NCBI RefSeq assembly: GCF_900114475.1
Contig: NZ_FOTE01000004.1
Coordinates: 375,580-439,579, forward strand
Length of the DNA stretch: 64,000 nucleotides
Source of the DNA: Paenibacillus sp. 1_12
GTDB lineage: Bacteria; Bacillota; Bacilli; Paenibacillales; NBRC-103111
Direction of reading: 5' to 3'
Shown: positions 35,506 to 44,640 of the stretch, piece after piece
Numbering within the stretch: the stretch's first letter is position 1
Layout of the letters: every line of letters begins with the position of its first letter
Position numbers and translations under genes: made by a program
Notes under the pieces: generated by a model
The model's input: the letters and a program-made list of their open reading frames with translations, nothing else
Database searches by the model: none
What the model was told of the DNA's origin: nothing

Positions 35506-36180
35506 ATGACGATATTAAGCAATGACTGGGCTCAACAGCTTGCTTTTGAATTCGAGCAGCCCTATTATTTGGAGCTGCGCCAATTCTTAAAGCAGGAATA
35601 CAGCACACGAACAATTTATCCCCATATGCATGATATTTTTAATGCACTGCACTACACGCCTTATGCAGAGGCCAAAGTCGTAATTCTCGGTCAGGACCCT
35701 TATCATGGACCTGGCCAGGCGCACGGACTGAGCTTCTCGGTTAAACCTGGTGTGAGACAGCCGCCCTCCTTGCAAAATATGTTCAAAGAGCTACGAGACG
35801 ATCTCGGCTGCACGATTCCGAACAACGGATATTTGGTACCATGGGCCGAGCAGGGGGTATTGCTGCTGAATACGGTACTGACCGTACGGGAAGGCGAAGC
35901 CAATTCACATAAGGGCAAAGGCTGGGAGCGCTTCACGGATCAAATTATTCGTAAGCTGAACGATCGTGAGCAGCCACTTGTCTTCATCCTTTGGGGCAGT
36001 AACGCACAGCAAAAGACTCAGCTCATTACCAATGAGCGTCACCATATACTTCGTTCTGTGCACCCAAGCCCTTTATCTGTACACAGAGGTTTTTATGGAA
36101 GCAAGCCTTATTCGCAAGCTAATGCTTTTCTGAAAAGTATGGGTCAGACAGAAATCAATTGGCAGCTGCCGAATTTATAA
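35506..36180 (+). CDS. ung: Uracil-DNA glycosylase
   Basis: A 224-residue family-1 UDG. The water-activating motif [22 protein letters not shown] has the catalytic Asp64; [17 protein letters not shown], the [23 protein letters not shown] region, and the HPSPLS leucine-loop near 190 are all present. It removes uracil from DNA to start base-excision repair. AGGTG is found before the ATG. A terminator follows about 180 bases downstream. Confidence 0.97.
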   Translation: MTILSNDWAQQLAFEFEQPYYLELRQFLKQEYSTRTIYPHMHDIFNALHYTPYAEAKVVILGQDPYHGPGQAHGLSFSVKPGVRQPPSLQNMFKELRDDLGCTIPNNGYLVPWAEQGVLLLNTVLTVREGEANSHKGKGWERFTDQIIRKLNDREQPLVFILWGSNAQQKTQLITNERHHILRSVHPSPLSVHRGFYGSKPYSQANAFLKSMGQTEINWQLPNL

Positions 36181-36362
36181 TCTTATTTATGATCCTATCA
36201 CATAGGGGTTGCCTCGTATCAATGTGGGTGGGATAATTCAAGCAGCCCTCAGATTCTAAAAGGTAGCAACCCCGGAATCCAGACCGTAGTGATAGTTGAA
36301 ACAGGATAAGTAGGAAGCTGCCCAATAGGATGATTCCGTTCTCAAGGTGATGGAAAAAAATG

Positions 36363-36412
36363 CAAAACGGCGACCGCCCTCGTTATCAATCCGAGAGTCG
36401 ATCGCCGTTTTA
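36363..36412 (+). terminator. Intrinsic terminator downstream of ung
   Basis: AAAACGGCGACCG and CGATCGCCGTTTT are the outer arms, with an inner CTCG/CGAG. The 180 bases between the ung stop and this hairpin hold no gene I can see. Confidence 0.8.
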
Positions 36413-36461
36413 TCTTCTTAATGTTATCTGTCAAAGTCTCGCACATCAACCATAACTATCG

Positions 36462-36850
36462 CACCCACAGTCAAGCTTGTCCCGAAGGGGCCAAAGCGCC
36501 CCGAGAACCCCCAAGCCCAGCATGCCGCTCCAGCCAATCGCACCAATAGTCAAGTGTGTCCCATAGGGACGGAAGCGCCCCGAGAACACCAAAGCCCAGC
36601 ATCTCACTCCAGCCCATCGCACCAATTGTCAAGCGTGTCCCGTAGGGACGATAAGCGCCCCAAGAACCCCCAAGCCCAGCAACACGTCCCAAGCCCAACG
36701 CAACAATAGTCAAGCGTGTCCCGCAGGGACGATAAGCGCCCCGAAAACCCCCAAGCCCAGCAACACACCCCAAGCCCATCGCACCGATAGTCAAGCGTGT
36801 CCCGCAGGGACGAAAGCGCCCCGAGAACACAACAGTCCGCATCCCACCAA
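36462..36850. repeat. Minisatellite: five copies of a 79-81-base GC-rich repeat
   Basis: Copies start at 36462, 36541, 36620, 36701 and 36782. Each reads C-ACC-AT-AGTCAAGCGTGTCCC, then GCAGGGAC, then GCGCCCC-GAGAACCCCC and AAGCCCAGC. The GTCCC/GGGAC arms form a short hairpin in every unit. The array is markedly richer in G+C than flanking genes. It is open in one minus-strand frame for 148 codons but shows no ribosome site and its repeats are not a multiple of three in two of the five units. A further inverted GGGCAGCGCCC and CCCTCCCTATAGGGAGGG lie at 36872-36900. Confidence 0.88.
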
Positions 36851-36918
36851 TGGGAGTCCAGAGGGCAGCGCCCTTTGGGGCCCTCCCTATAGGGAGGGTT
36901 TGGGAGGGTAATCCCACC

Positions 36919-38106
36919 TTAGTAGTTCACATTCCCTGTGTACGTATTGACAGCATTCCATAATAAGTATTCTTCCACTCCGTTGTCCTTTAACGCCCTA
37001 ATCTGCTCATCCAGCTCATGCTTGCCGTATTTCACATACCCCTTCACCCAGGAAGCAGTGAAGTCCTGAATCCATGGTCGGACTATAGGTTTTAAATTCA
37101 ATGTATCAATCGGTTCCAATTTCTTGATCGTATCCTTCATAGCTCCATTAATCGTTTGGTAAGGCGCAGCATCCGGCACATTGGAGCCATACCATCCAGT
37201 ACTATAATGACTTGGATAAATCATTGGACTAATGACATCTACATTTTCCGAGATTTTCACAAAATCTTGACCGATGCCTTCTGCAGCAGGAACAGCCGCT
37301 GCGTAACCGAAAATATCAACGGACACTCTCACGCCGAGAGGGCTTAACTGTTCCCTGGCATATTTAACGAATTCGGATACCGCATCGATTCTTGAACGAT
37401 CATCCTTGTCATACTTTAAGATGTCGGCACGTTTTTCAAAACCTTCGGGGAAGCGTACGTAATCAAATTGAATTTCTTTGAAACCTGATTTAGCCGCTTC
37501 TTTGGCAATACTAATATTATAATCCCAGACTTCTTTGCTATAAGGGTTAACAAAGCTTTCTTTACCGTTGCTCCAAAGGGTACCATCCGGGTTAACAAAT
37601 GAAAGCTCGGGCCGTTTCTTGGCTAGTACGGTGTCCTTGAACACTACGATTCTAGCAATTGGATATATTTGATGCTCTTGCAGAGTGCTCATGAGCTTCG
37701 GCATATCGGCAATGATTTTTTGTGTGGATTCCAAGGCTTCAAGCTCTGGATTTCCTGTAGGATAAGTAATATAGCCCCAATCGTCTTTGATATCAATGAC
37801 CATTGAGTTCAGTTCGGTGTCATCCATCAGCTTCAGGAGTGAGTTCATCCGCGCACCTGCAGCACTATGGGCTGTAACATATACGCCTTTTACTTTAGGA
37901 GCGTTCTTCTGCGGGTCTACCTTATTCACAGGCCGGAAACGGTCATCAGTCGTGCTTGCATTTGCTGAGGTCTGAGGGGCCGCCTGCTGGACCACCGCAT
38001 TTTTCGAGTCAAGTGATGCCTGTACGAGCTGATCAAAGCTCACATCAGGATGATCCGCACCGGTCTGACTCATCATCATTAATAATGAAGCTAGCAATAA
38101 TTCCAT
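36919..38106 (-). CDS. DUF4015 putative glycoside hydrolase, secreted
   Basis: A 395-residue protein with a short hydrophobic N-terminus (MELLLASLLMMMSQ) and a linker to about residue 72. The catalytic-barrel signatures of the COG1306/DUF4015 family are VKGVYVTAHSA, NSMVIDIKDDWGYITYP, FKDTVLAKKRPELS, FKEIQFDYVRFPEG (likely active-site acid), SVDIFGYAA, and YPSHYSTGWYG. In-frame TAG just upstream forces the ATG as start. It probably cleaves a cell-wall or exopolysaccharide, but no substrate is known. The minisatellite follows its stop by about 70 bases. Confidence 0.85.
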   Translation of the reverse strand: MELLLASLLMMMSQTGADHPDVSFDQLVQASLDSKNAVVQQAAPQTSANASTTDDRFRPVNKVDPQKNAPKVKGVYVTAHSAAGARMNSLLKLMDDTELNSMVIDIKDDWGYITYPTGNPELEALESTQKIIADMPKLMSTLQEHQIYPIARIVVFKDTVLAKKRPELSFVNPDGTLWSNGKESFVNPYSKEVWDYNISIAKEAAKSGFKEIQFDYVRFPEGFEKRADILKYDKDDRSRIDAVSEFVKYAREQLSPLGVRVSVDIFGYAAAVPAAEGIGQDFVKISENVDVISPMIYPSHYSTGWYGSNVPDAAPYQTINGAMKDTIKKLEPIDTLNLKPIVRPWIQDFTASWVKGYVKYGKHELDEQIRALKDNGVEEYLLWNAVNTYTGNVNY

Positions 38107-38237
38107 AGTTGTCTAATCTCTCCTTGCCAGAATGATATTTTCTATTATAATAGAGAAGCTTGGTGCATCATAGAGAAAAATAACGAATTTTGTTGGATTA
38201 TGAGCTATAGTGACATATTACCCAAAGGACAGGTGTT

Positions 38238-39395
38238 ATGAACAAACAAATTTGGACACTGCGCGGACTTAACTTAACTTATTATGCAACTTCGGCTGTC
38301 CTAATGCCTTTTCTGCCTCTTTATTTTGGTCTAAAAGGCTATTCGTCTTCACAAATTGGTTTGCTGATGATGGTCGGGCCTTTCGTGGCCATATTCGCAC
38401 AGCCATTATGGGGTTATTTAAGTGATCGTTACAATACACTCAAGTTTATTATATTTGGGTTGTGGGCCTTGACGGTTGCATCAAGTGTAGGTATTTTTCA
38501 AACGGACGCGTATGTCTGGGCTTTTGTTTTTATGTTGATGCTTTATTTCTTTATGCTGTCTGCAGTGCCGCTGCTCGACAGTATTACAATCAAAGGCGCT
38601 GCACAAAGCGGCAAATCCTATGGATCGGTAAGACTGTGGGGCTCGATTGGCTTTACTGCGGCGGCAGTCATATCCGGATTTATTCTTGAAGCGCTTGGCG
38701 GGGTTCAGCACATAGCATGGCTCTATTGGTCTGCTTGGATATTGCCTTTAATTTTGCTGTTGTTTATGAAGGATGACAAAGCCAGCGGTAAAAAGATTTC
38801 GCTAAAAGAAGTCGGAAGCATCGTGAACAATCGTCCCTTTCTTTGGTTTTTACTGCTGGTTTTCTTATTAATGGTTCCGCATCGGATGAATGACGGACTT
38901 TTTGTCCTATATTTGAAGGATCTTGGGGGAAGCGATTCGATGGCCGGATGGGGCTGGGCCATAGCCGCTATAGGGGAGATACCGGCATTTGCCCTATTGA
39001 GCAGATATATGAATCGTTTTCACGAGATGGCGCTGCTTGGTATCGTATCGATCCTGTATACCGTTCGTTGGCTGCTGTACGGCTGGGTTACGGATCCAAC
39101 CGCGCTGATGTTTATGCAGCTGATGCATTCCTTTACATTCGCTATTTTTTGGATCGTTGCTTTGCAGTATGCAGTTCGATTGGTGCCTGAAGAGATGCGT
39201 TCGACCGGACTTGCCCTTTTTTCAGCGGTGTTCTTAGGATTAGCGGGTATTACAGGAGGTTTTGTAGGTGGATATATCAAGGATCTTTGGGGTGGTCAGT
39301 GGATGTATTTACTTGGCGCTTGTATGACGGCACTTGCTGCGGTGCTTTTCCTTGGGACTCACGTTCTAACACTGAAAGCAAAAAAAACCAACTGA
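38238..39395 (+). CDS. MFS_1-like transporter, paralogue of 28417-29592
   Basis: A 385-residue carrier with 12 hydrophobic segments. It begins MNKQIWTLRGLNLTYYATSAVLMPFLPLYF, and has SQIGLLMMVGPFVAIFAQPLWGYLSDRY (motif A), SYGSVRLWGSIGFTAAAV, HRMNDGLFVLYLKDLGG and MHSFTFAIFWIVALQYAVRL. AAGGACAGGTG precedes the ATG. It aligns with the other MFS_1-like gene of the window. Substrate unknown; LacY-like sugar or nucleoside transport is possible. Confidence 0.88.
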   Translation: MNKQIWTLRGLNLTYYATSAVLMPFLPLYFGLKGYSSSQIGLLMMVGPFVAIFAQPLWGYLSDRYNTLKFIIFGLWALTVASSVGIFQTDAYVWAFVFMLMLYFFMLSAVPLLDSITIKGAAQSGKSYGSVRLWGSIGFTAAAVISGFILEALGGVQHIAWLYWSAWILPLILLLFMKDDKASGKKISLKEVGSIVNNRPFLWFLLLVFLLMVPHRMNDGLFVLYLKDLGGSDSMAGWGWAIAAIGEIPAFALLSRYMNRFHEMALLGIVSILYTVRWLLYGWVTDPTALMFMQLMHSFTFAIFWIVALQYAVRLVPEEMRSTGLALFSAVFLGLAGITGGFVGGYIKDLWGGQWMYLLGACMTALAAVLFLGTHVLTLKAKKTN

Positions 39396-39412
39396 TTTAT
39401 ACAATCAGTTGG
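39383..39412 (-). terminator. Minus-strand terminator of tatA, overlapping the MFS gene end
   Basis: CCAACTGATT/AATCAGTTGG forms a perfect 10-base-pair stem. Only on the minus strand is it followed by a T-run (eight T), so it ends the tatA transcript inside the 3' end of the convergent MFS gene. Confidence 0.75.
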
Positions 39413-39469
39413 TAGTATAGCTCATCGATAAACGGGATTCAACATAGCTTGCAAACGACCAAATCGTAA

Positions 39470-39694
39470 TTATTTGGTCTGCTGATTGCTGGATTCCTGG
39501 GTTACCTCATGCAGCTCTTTTTTAGGAGTGGGTGTCGTTTCATCTGAGGAAGACCCGTTTCCGGAAGTTGCCTCTTTGAATTCGCGAAACATTTTTCCGA
39601 ATCCGCGACCTAATTCAGGCAATTTATTGGGTCCGAACAGCAATAGTGCAACAAGAGCGATTAATATGATATGCCATGGAGATAAAGCTCCCAC
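39470..39694 (-). CDS. tatA: TatA/E-type twin-arginine translocase subunit
   Basis: A 74-residue protein from GTG 39694, chosen because GGAGG is 8 bases before it (the GTG at 39703 overlaps that site). One hydrophobic helix (WHIILIALVALLLFGPNKLP), then the amphipathic helix ELGRGFGKMFREFKEA, then a charged tail. This is the FGPxKLPELG signature of TatA. With TatC it exports folded proteins. No tatC lies beside it. Confidence 0.92.
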   Translation of the reverse strand: MGALSPWHIILIALVALLLFGPNKLPELGRGFGKMFREFKEATSGNGSSSDETTPTPKKELHEVTQESSNQQTK

Positions 39695-39875
39695 GTAATA
39701 CACCTCCGATTTTGTTTAACAACTCTATCTTAACATGTTTTTATTATAGCATAGCAGTCATTTATTACGAAACCATTACAATTTGTGCAAAAGTCTCCAA
39801 TAGATCACGAAGTCACGTAGAAGCTTACTCGGTATCGAATCTTAAATCTTACATTCAGACTTGATTATCCAAAAT

Positions 39876-39909
39876 AAAGACGCCCCTTAATGGAGAAAGG
39901 CGTCTTTTT
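39876..39909 (-). terminator. Terminator overlapping the small gene 39887-40075
   Basis: AAAGACGCC and GGCGTCTTT around a 16-base loop. On either strand T-rich sequence follows; the stop codon of the small gene is inside. Confidence 0.6.
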
Positions 39910-40075
39910 GTTGTTCAGAAATACTGTGTTGAATGATTTCCATAGCATCTCCCGCTTCCAACGCTTCAATCCCGTTCCTAAGTACAATCTCAAATTCGAG
40001 CTCGGACCTTGTCAGGAAAGGATACAACTCGGGAGTCAATCTCATCACGATCGTCGATAACTTCACTGTTTCCAC
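39887..40075 (-). CDS. Small acidic protein, unknown function
   Basis: A 62-residue product starting VETVKLSTIVMRLTPELYPFL from GTG 40075 (8 bases after GGAAGGG). It is compact with a hydrophobic-polar pattern and a helical C-terminus (GIEALEAGDAMEIIQHSISEQQKD). Real composition and its ribosome site suggest a gene; I cannot name it. It lies between the lipoprotein and TatA. Confidence 0.6.
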   Translation of the reverse strand: METVKLSTIVMRLTPELYPFLTRSELEFEIVLRNGIEALEAGDAMEIIQHSISEQQKDAFLH

Positions 40076-40207
40076 AAGCAACACCCTTCCTCGTCTTATT
40101 TGAGAAGATCAGGTTTGACTTACGATGAACAAAGGTAAAGCTGAGGATATGAATGAGATTACTCTTTCATTATAGCATAAGGCGTGCAAATAGAAATGGT
40201 TTAATTA

Positions 40208-41077
40208 CTACTTTTTAAAAGAACCCGAGCGTGTGCTAGTACTAGGCTTCGAGCTGCTCGAGGGTTTACTGGTTGAGGTAGAGCCGTCATTTTTCCGTAT
40301 ATTGCTGGATGAGCTGCTGCTTTTAGGTGATGTCGACGGTTTTGTTGTTGTCGAGCTTGATGGCTTGGTTGTAGAAGATGGGCTCGTAAAGCTTCCTTTG
40401 CTGTCCGAAACAGACGGTGTTGCAGGTTTGCCTGATTCAGGTGCTGACGGCTTCGAGCTGCCATTGGAAGATGGAGCTGGTGCTGACGGTGCTGGTGTGG
40501 TTCCAAAGCTTCCTTTGCGATCCGTCGTCGTTGGTGCAGGCGTAGATTTGGCAGGTTCTTTGGTTTTGGCTGCCGGTTGTTGATATTTGCCATAATCATC
40601 ATAACGAGGAGTCGTTCTGTAACCTTTGTAATCCGATCCTGATCGGTTCCCATTTAGCCAACTGCTGCCAAGCAATGATTGAAGTACTGATGCCGCTACA
40701 TATCCTTGAAGAAAGGAGGAGTCGTAGTTTTCCTTGGCATATTCGATACTGTCGATTTCAACTAAAGTGTTATTCTCTTTGTCAGGATCTTTTTGTACAT
40801 TGATAATTCTACTATTATAAACAAGAAACATTTGATCTAATGATTCCTTGCTCATTTCCTTTGGTTTTTCATTGGCCGCAATCTCGTTAGATACGGTTGG
40901 AACATCCTTGCCTTCAACGGAATAAACCTTAGCCGTATTTTTTCCTTGTCCCTGTACATCAACAAGTGAATAATTGTCTTTTACAAAATTGCCCGCATCA
41001 CTGCAGGCCGCAAGGATTGGAAATATAAGTGTAAAAACGAGAACGATAGCTAACCACGAACCCAGTCTTTTATTCAA
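40208..41077 (-). CDS. DUF4247 lipoprotein
   Basis: A 289-residue protein. The signal peptide ends in the lipobox LAAC (Cys25), so it would be a membrane lipoprotein. Residues about 26-150 match the DUF4247 pattern, with FVKDNYSLVDVQGQG, EIDSIEYAKENYDSSFLQGYVAASVL and a Tyr-rich end. From about 160 to the end it is Ser/Pro/Thr/Lys low complexity, likely a wall-spanning tail. It is paired with the DUF4178 gene just upstream. Confidence 0.82.
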   Translation of the reverse strand: MNKRLGSWLAIVLVFTLIFPILAACSDAGNFVKDNYSLVDVQGQGKNTAKVYSVEGKDVPTVSNEIAANEKPKEMSKESLDQMFLVYNSRIINVQKDPDKENNTLVEIDSIEYAKENYDSSFLQGYVAASVLQSLLGSSWLNGNRSGSDYKGYRTTPRYDDYGKYQQPAAKTKEPAKSTPAPTTTDRKGSFGTTPAPSAPAPSSNGSSKPSAPESGKPATPSVSDSKGSFTSPSSTTKPSSSTTTKPSTSPKSSSSSSNIRKNDGSTSTSKPSSSSKPSTSTRSGSFKK

Positions 41078-41122
41078 AAAGAATCACTCCTCCATACGGT
41101 AAGAACCGTATTGTACCGCCTG

Positions 41123-41656
41123 CTAGCGGTTGCCTTTCATAAATTTGATTTGGCCTACGGGTGTTTTCTCACCTTCCATGGCAACAAATTTGCCATCCTG
41201 CCATTGCAGGAAAAAATATTGTCCATCCGGTCCAAAGTATCGCCAGAGCATGACCTCTTCACTGCCTCGGAAATCAGTGCGCCCTTCCGTGCGAACCAGG
41301 TCGCTGCGCTGGCTTTCCAGCGTATAAGTGATGCCTCCATTCACCTCAAGTGAGGTTGGAACATCATTCGGACTGTCCAGAGCACCTTCGACAAATTGGC
41401 AAATAAAGCTTTCATAAGTTCGGCCTTTCTCGATCAACAAGCAGGAAATCGTGTTACCATTTTGCAAATAATACGCTATTCGATGCGGAGGGAAGCCACG
41501 ATCAAAATACATCTGCTTACCGGATACAATATACTCCTCAAGGTCAACATTTACAATGTCACCAACCATGGTGTCCTCCACCGGATTGGAAGCCTGCTCA
41601 GGCGGTTGTTCCTTTTGACTCCTTAGAATAGAGCTGACTCTCTTCCAAATCGACAT
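41123..41656 (-). CDS. DUF4178 protein
   Basis: A 177-residue protein from ATG 41656 (GGAG 9 bases before). It shows the DUF4178 opening VGDIVNVDLEEYIVSGKQMYFDRGF and YYLQNGNTISCLLIEKGRTYESFICQF, then a second half VTYTLESQRS-like with WRYFGPDGQYFFLQWQDG. It is predicted as a soluble beta-rich protein. DUF4178 and DUF4247 genes recur together in Bacillales, often near DUF350 and a spermidine-synthase-like gene, neither of which is here. Confidence 0.8.
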   Translation of the reverse strand: MSIWKRVSSILRSQKEQPPEQASNPVEDTMVGDIVNVDLEEYIVSGKQMYFDRGFPPHRIAYYLQNGNTISCLLIEKGRTYESFICQFVEGALDSPNDVPTSLEVNGGITYTLESQRSDLVRTEGRTDFRGSEEVMLWRYFGPDGQYFFLQWQDGKFVAMEGEKTPVGQIKFMKGNR

Positions 41657-41948
41657 GGGCAAATTCTCCTTTATAAAACCTTGAATAAATAACTGTTTTC
41701 TAACATTATAACTAATTTATACGAAAAAGGGGTAGTCCAGGTTTCAAACGAGTTATTATTCAAAAGCGTTCTGAAATTTCTGGAATATTTTTAGAGTTTA
41801 TGGTACAATACTAAAGATATTCTTAAGTACGGCCTTGCGTATGTAATTACGAATGCTTCGGACGCATTTTATAGATACAAAAAAGGATATAGGAGTCGCA
41901 CTTAAGGGTATATACAAATACAACACCCTAAAAGGAGAATGAAAACAT

Positions 41949-43571
41949 TTGAAAAATTTTAGTGAATTCGGCTTGGACCCAACGGTATTGCGTGCCATTA
42001 CAGAGATGGGCTTTGAGGAATCGACACCGATTCAAGAGAAAGCTATGCCTATCGCAATGGAAAATCGCGATCTAATCGGTCAAGCGCAAACCGGTACAGG
42101 GAAAACGGCAGCATTCGGTATTCCATTAGTGAACAAAATCGACGTTAAGGAAGACAGAATCGTCGCTTTGATTATGTGCCCTACTCGTGAGCTTGCCATT
42201 CAGGTAGCAGAAGAAATCGAAAAGCTTGGTAGATTCAAGGGCATTCGTTCTTTGCCAATCTATGGCGGTCAAGATATTGTAAAACAAATTCGCGCTTTGA
42301 AAAAAAGACCGCAAATCATTATCGGTACACCTGGACGGTTGCTTGACCACATTAACAGAAAAACTATCAAATTGGATGACGTACAAACGGTTATCCTGGA
42401 TGAAGCGGACGAAATGCTAGATATGGGTTTCATGGAGGACATTCAGTCCATCCTGAAGCTGGTGCCTTCGGAACGTCAAACGATGTTGTTCTCAGCAACA
42501 ATGCCTACCAACATCCAAAGACTGGCACAACAATTCCTGCGCAATCCAGAGCACGTATCCGTAATTCCTAAGCAAATGAGCGCACCTTTGATCGACCAAT
42601 CTTACATTGAATTGCAAGAAAGACAAAAATTCGATACATTGTGTCGTTTGATTGACATGGACTCACCGGAATTGGCAATCATTTTTGGACGTACAAAACG
42701 CCGGGTTGATGAACTGGCTGAAGGCTTGCAAAAACGCGGCTATACAGCAGAAGGCTTACATGGTGACTTGTCACAAAATCAACGTGATAACGTAATGCGT
42801 AAATTCCGTGACGGAAGTATTGATGTACTGGTAGCAACTGACGTTGCAGCTCGTGGCTTGGACGTTTCGGGTGTTACTCATGTAATCAACTTCGACTTGC
42901 CGCAAGATCCTGAAAGCTATGTTCACCGTATTGGTCGTACAGGCCGTGCAGGTAAAGAAGGCGCAGCTTATACCTTCGTTACACCAAGAGAAATCGATCA
43001 CCTGAACTTTATCGAGAAGCTTACTCGTCAAAAAATCGCCAAAAAGCCAATGCCAAGTATTGCTGAAGCTATCGAAGGCAAGCAAAAAATGACAGCTGAG
43101 CGTATTTTGGATCTTTTGGACAAAGACGATCACAATGAATATAAAGGCCTGGCAATTCAATTGTTGGAGCAGCATGATTCCGTTCACCTGTTAGCTGCAG
43201 CGTTGAAATTGTTAACTGGCGATAAGAAGGAAGTTAATATTGAATTGACTCCTGAAGAGCCGTTACGTGCCAAGAAGAGAAGACAAGATGTACGCAGCTC
43301 CGGACGCAAGCCAAGTGGCAGCTACGGTACGGCAGCAGGCGCACGCAGTGGTGGCAGCGGCAGACCTTATGATCGCTCTTCTGGCTCCAGCAGTGGCGGT
43401 TCGAGACCTCCGCGCAGTGGAAGCAGCGGTGGAAGCCGTGACTACTCCTCACGTGAAGGTCGCGATAATCGCGGCAGCAGCAATCGCAATGAAGGTCGTG
43501 ACTATGGTCGCGATCGTGGTTTTAACCGCACCACTTCTGCTCGTCCCAATGAAGATCTTGTGAAAAACTAA
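41949..43571 (+). CDS. DEAD-box RNA helicase, CshA/DeaD type
   Basis: A 540-residue helicase from a TTG start. Q motif and motif I are STPIQEKAMP and AQTGTGKTAA; motif Ia PTRELA, II DEAD (VILDEADEML), III SAT, IV FGRTKRRVDEL, V VATDVAARGLDVSGV, VI HRIGRTGRAGKEG. After the core, about residues 380-440 form a dimerisation-like region and the tail from about 445 is Arg/Gly/Ser-rich (RSGGSGRPYDRSSGS), an RNA-binding extension. It unwinds RNA in degradosome or ribosome assembly and cold adaptation. The leader from a TACAAT near 41804 to the start is about 130 bases. Confidence 0.94.
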   Translation: MKNFSEFGLDPTVLRAITEMGFEESTPIQEKAMPIAMENRDLIGQAQTGTGKTAAFGIPLVNKIDVKEDRIVALIMCPTRELAIQVAEEIEKLGRFKGIRSLPIYGGQDIVKQIRALKKRPQIIIGTPGRLLDHINRKTIKLDDVQTVILDEADEMLDMGFMEDIQSILKLVPSERQTMLFSATMPTNIQRLAQQFLRNPEHVSVIPKQMSAPLIDQSYIELQERQKFDTLCRLIDMDSPELAIIFGRTKRRVDELAEGLQKRGYTAEGLHGDLSQNQRDNVMRKFRDGSIDVLVATDVAARGLDVSGVTHVINFDLPQDPESYVHRIGRTGRAGKEGAAYTFVTPREIDHLNFIEKLTRQKIAKKPMPSIAEAIEGKQKMTAERILDLLDKDDHNEYKGLAIQLLEQHDSVHLLAAALKLLTGDKKEVNIELTPEEPLRAKKRRQDVRSSGRKPSGSYGTAAGARSGGSGRPYDRSSGSSSGGSRPPRSGSSGGSRDYSSREGRDNRGSSNRNEGRDYGRDRGFNRTTSARPNEDLVKN

Positions 43572-43578
43572 TGCTCTT

Positions 43579-43616
43579 AAGGGTGAAGCTTGCTTTTCGA
43601 GCTTCACCTTTTGTTT
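43579..43616 (+). terminator. Terminator of the DEAD-box gene
   Basis: AAGGGTGAAGCT and AGCTTCACCTTTT around a 9-base loop, then TTGTTTT. Confidence 0.85.
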
Positions 43617-43698
43617 TGCTACCTTCAAATGCTAAAATAAGCTATAATAAACGATATACGAATTTTAGTTACGCATATGAACGAGGAGGGCGTTTGTT

Positions 43699-44559
43699 TT
43701 GGAATTTAGAGGTATCATGGGAGGGTTTTACCGTATATCGGAATGGATTATGCGGTTGTCCGTTATTAACGTATTATGGGTCATATGTGCGCTTCCCTTT
43801 TTTCTGTTAGGACTGCTTTTATTGCAAGCGGAATCGTTGGATCAATTGCTTTCCACTTCGATTCTGATAGCAATTGTATCGCCGTTTACTTTGTTTCCTT
43901 CGACAGCTGCTATGTTTGCCGTTGCTCGTAAGTGGTTAACGGGTGAAGAAGACGCACCTTTATTTAAAACCTTTTTTAGGGGCTACAAAGAGAACTTCGT
44001 ACAGAGTATGCTCGGTGGAATCGTGTATGCTTTAATAGCTGTAATCCTGTATACGAATTTTAATTTTTACGGGAGCCAGACGGGAACCTTTGGCGTTCTG
44101 AAGTTTTTAGTGTTGACGCTTACAGCTTTGATAGGAGTTTCGTTTTTTCATTTCTTTTCAATTATTAGCCATTTGCATATGAAATTTTTTCAAGTCCTTA
44201 AAAATGCGATATTGATTTCGATTGGACATCCAATTCGTTCTTTGTCGATGATCATTTGTAACGGATTTGTGATCTATATCAGTTTTACGACGTTTACGTT
44301 TTTAATTCCTTTTTTTATGGGAAGTTTGATCGCGGTTATTTCATTTTGGCATTTTAATCTCATATTTGGTAAGCTGCAAACTAAGCAGCAGGCCATGGAG
44401 GAGAAAGCTGCCGAAGAAGCTGAGGAGGCTGCTCGTAAAGCTAGCGCAGCGTCAGGTGTTGAATCTAATAACACATCTTCACTTGAGCAAGGTGGCCGTT
44501 CATTTTCTACGATAGACCTTCACAAAAAAGAATCCGAAGATGAAAGCAAAAACGGATAA
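43699..44559 (+). CDS. YesL/DUF624 family membrane protein
   Basis: A 286-residue protein from TTG 43699, with GAGGAGG 9 bases before it. It has five hydrophobic helices, the first two being the DUF624 core MEFRGIMGGFYRISEWIMRLSVINVLWVICALPFF, with LFPSTAAMFAVARKWL next. After about 225 it turns into a charged Ala/Glu helix (AMEEKAAEEAEEAARKA) and a polar tail. YesL relatives often sit beside glycoside-utilisation genes; here it stands alone between the helicase and 6S RNA. Confidence 0.87.
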   Translation: MEFRGIMGGFYRISEWIMRLSVINVLWVICALPFFLLGLLLLQAESLDQLLSTSILIAIVSPFTLFPSTAAMFAVARKWLTGEEDAPLFKTFFRGYKENFVQSMLGGIVYALIAVILYTNFNFYGSQTGTFGVLKFLVLTLTALIGVSFFHFFSIISHLHMKFFQVLKNAILISIGHPIRSLSMIICNGFVIYISFTTFTFLIPFFMGSLIAVISFWHFNLIFGKLQTKQQAMEEKAAEEAEEAARKASAASGVESNNTSSLEQGGRSFSTIDLHKKESEDESKNG

Positions 44560-44604
44560 ACCATAACTACCCTTTCATGGATATAATGAATAGAGGCTCT
44601 GAGG

Positions 44605-44633
44605 TTTACAATCATGCCTGAAAATCATATAAT
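44605..44633 (+). promoter_or_regulatory. Sigma-A promoter of 6S RNA
   Basis: TTTACA at 44605-44610 and perfect TATAAT at 44628-44633 with a 17-base spacer. The start would be about 44640-44641, exactly where the closing stem of the RNA begins. Confidence 0.75.
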
Positions 44634-44640
44634 AAGGGTA

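Noticed and set aside
28161-36850. Tandem repeats considered as CRISPR arrays
   Set aside because: Units are 78-81 bases and similar over the full length with no unique spacers; no cas genes are near.
36471-36917. 148-codon minus-strand frame across the tandem repeats
   Set aside because: No ribosome site; the frame is a by-product of GC-rich repeats that change length by two bases between units, and its product is Gly/Leu/Arg repeats with no known family.
40201-40653. 150-codon frame overlapping the DUF4247 tail
   Set aside because: An alternate frame of the Ser/Pro-rich low-complexity tail.
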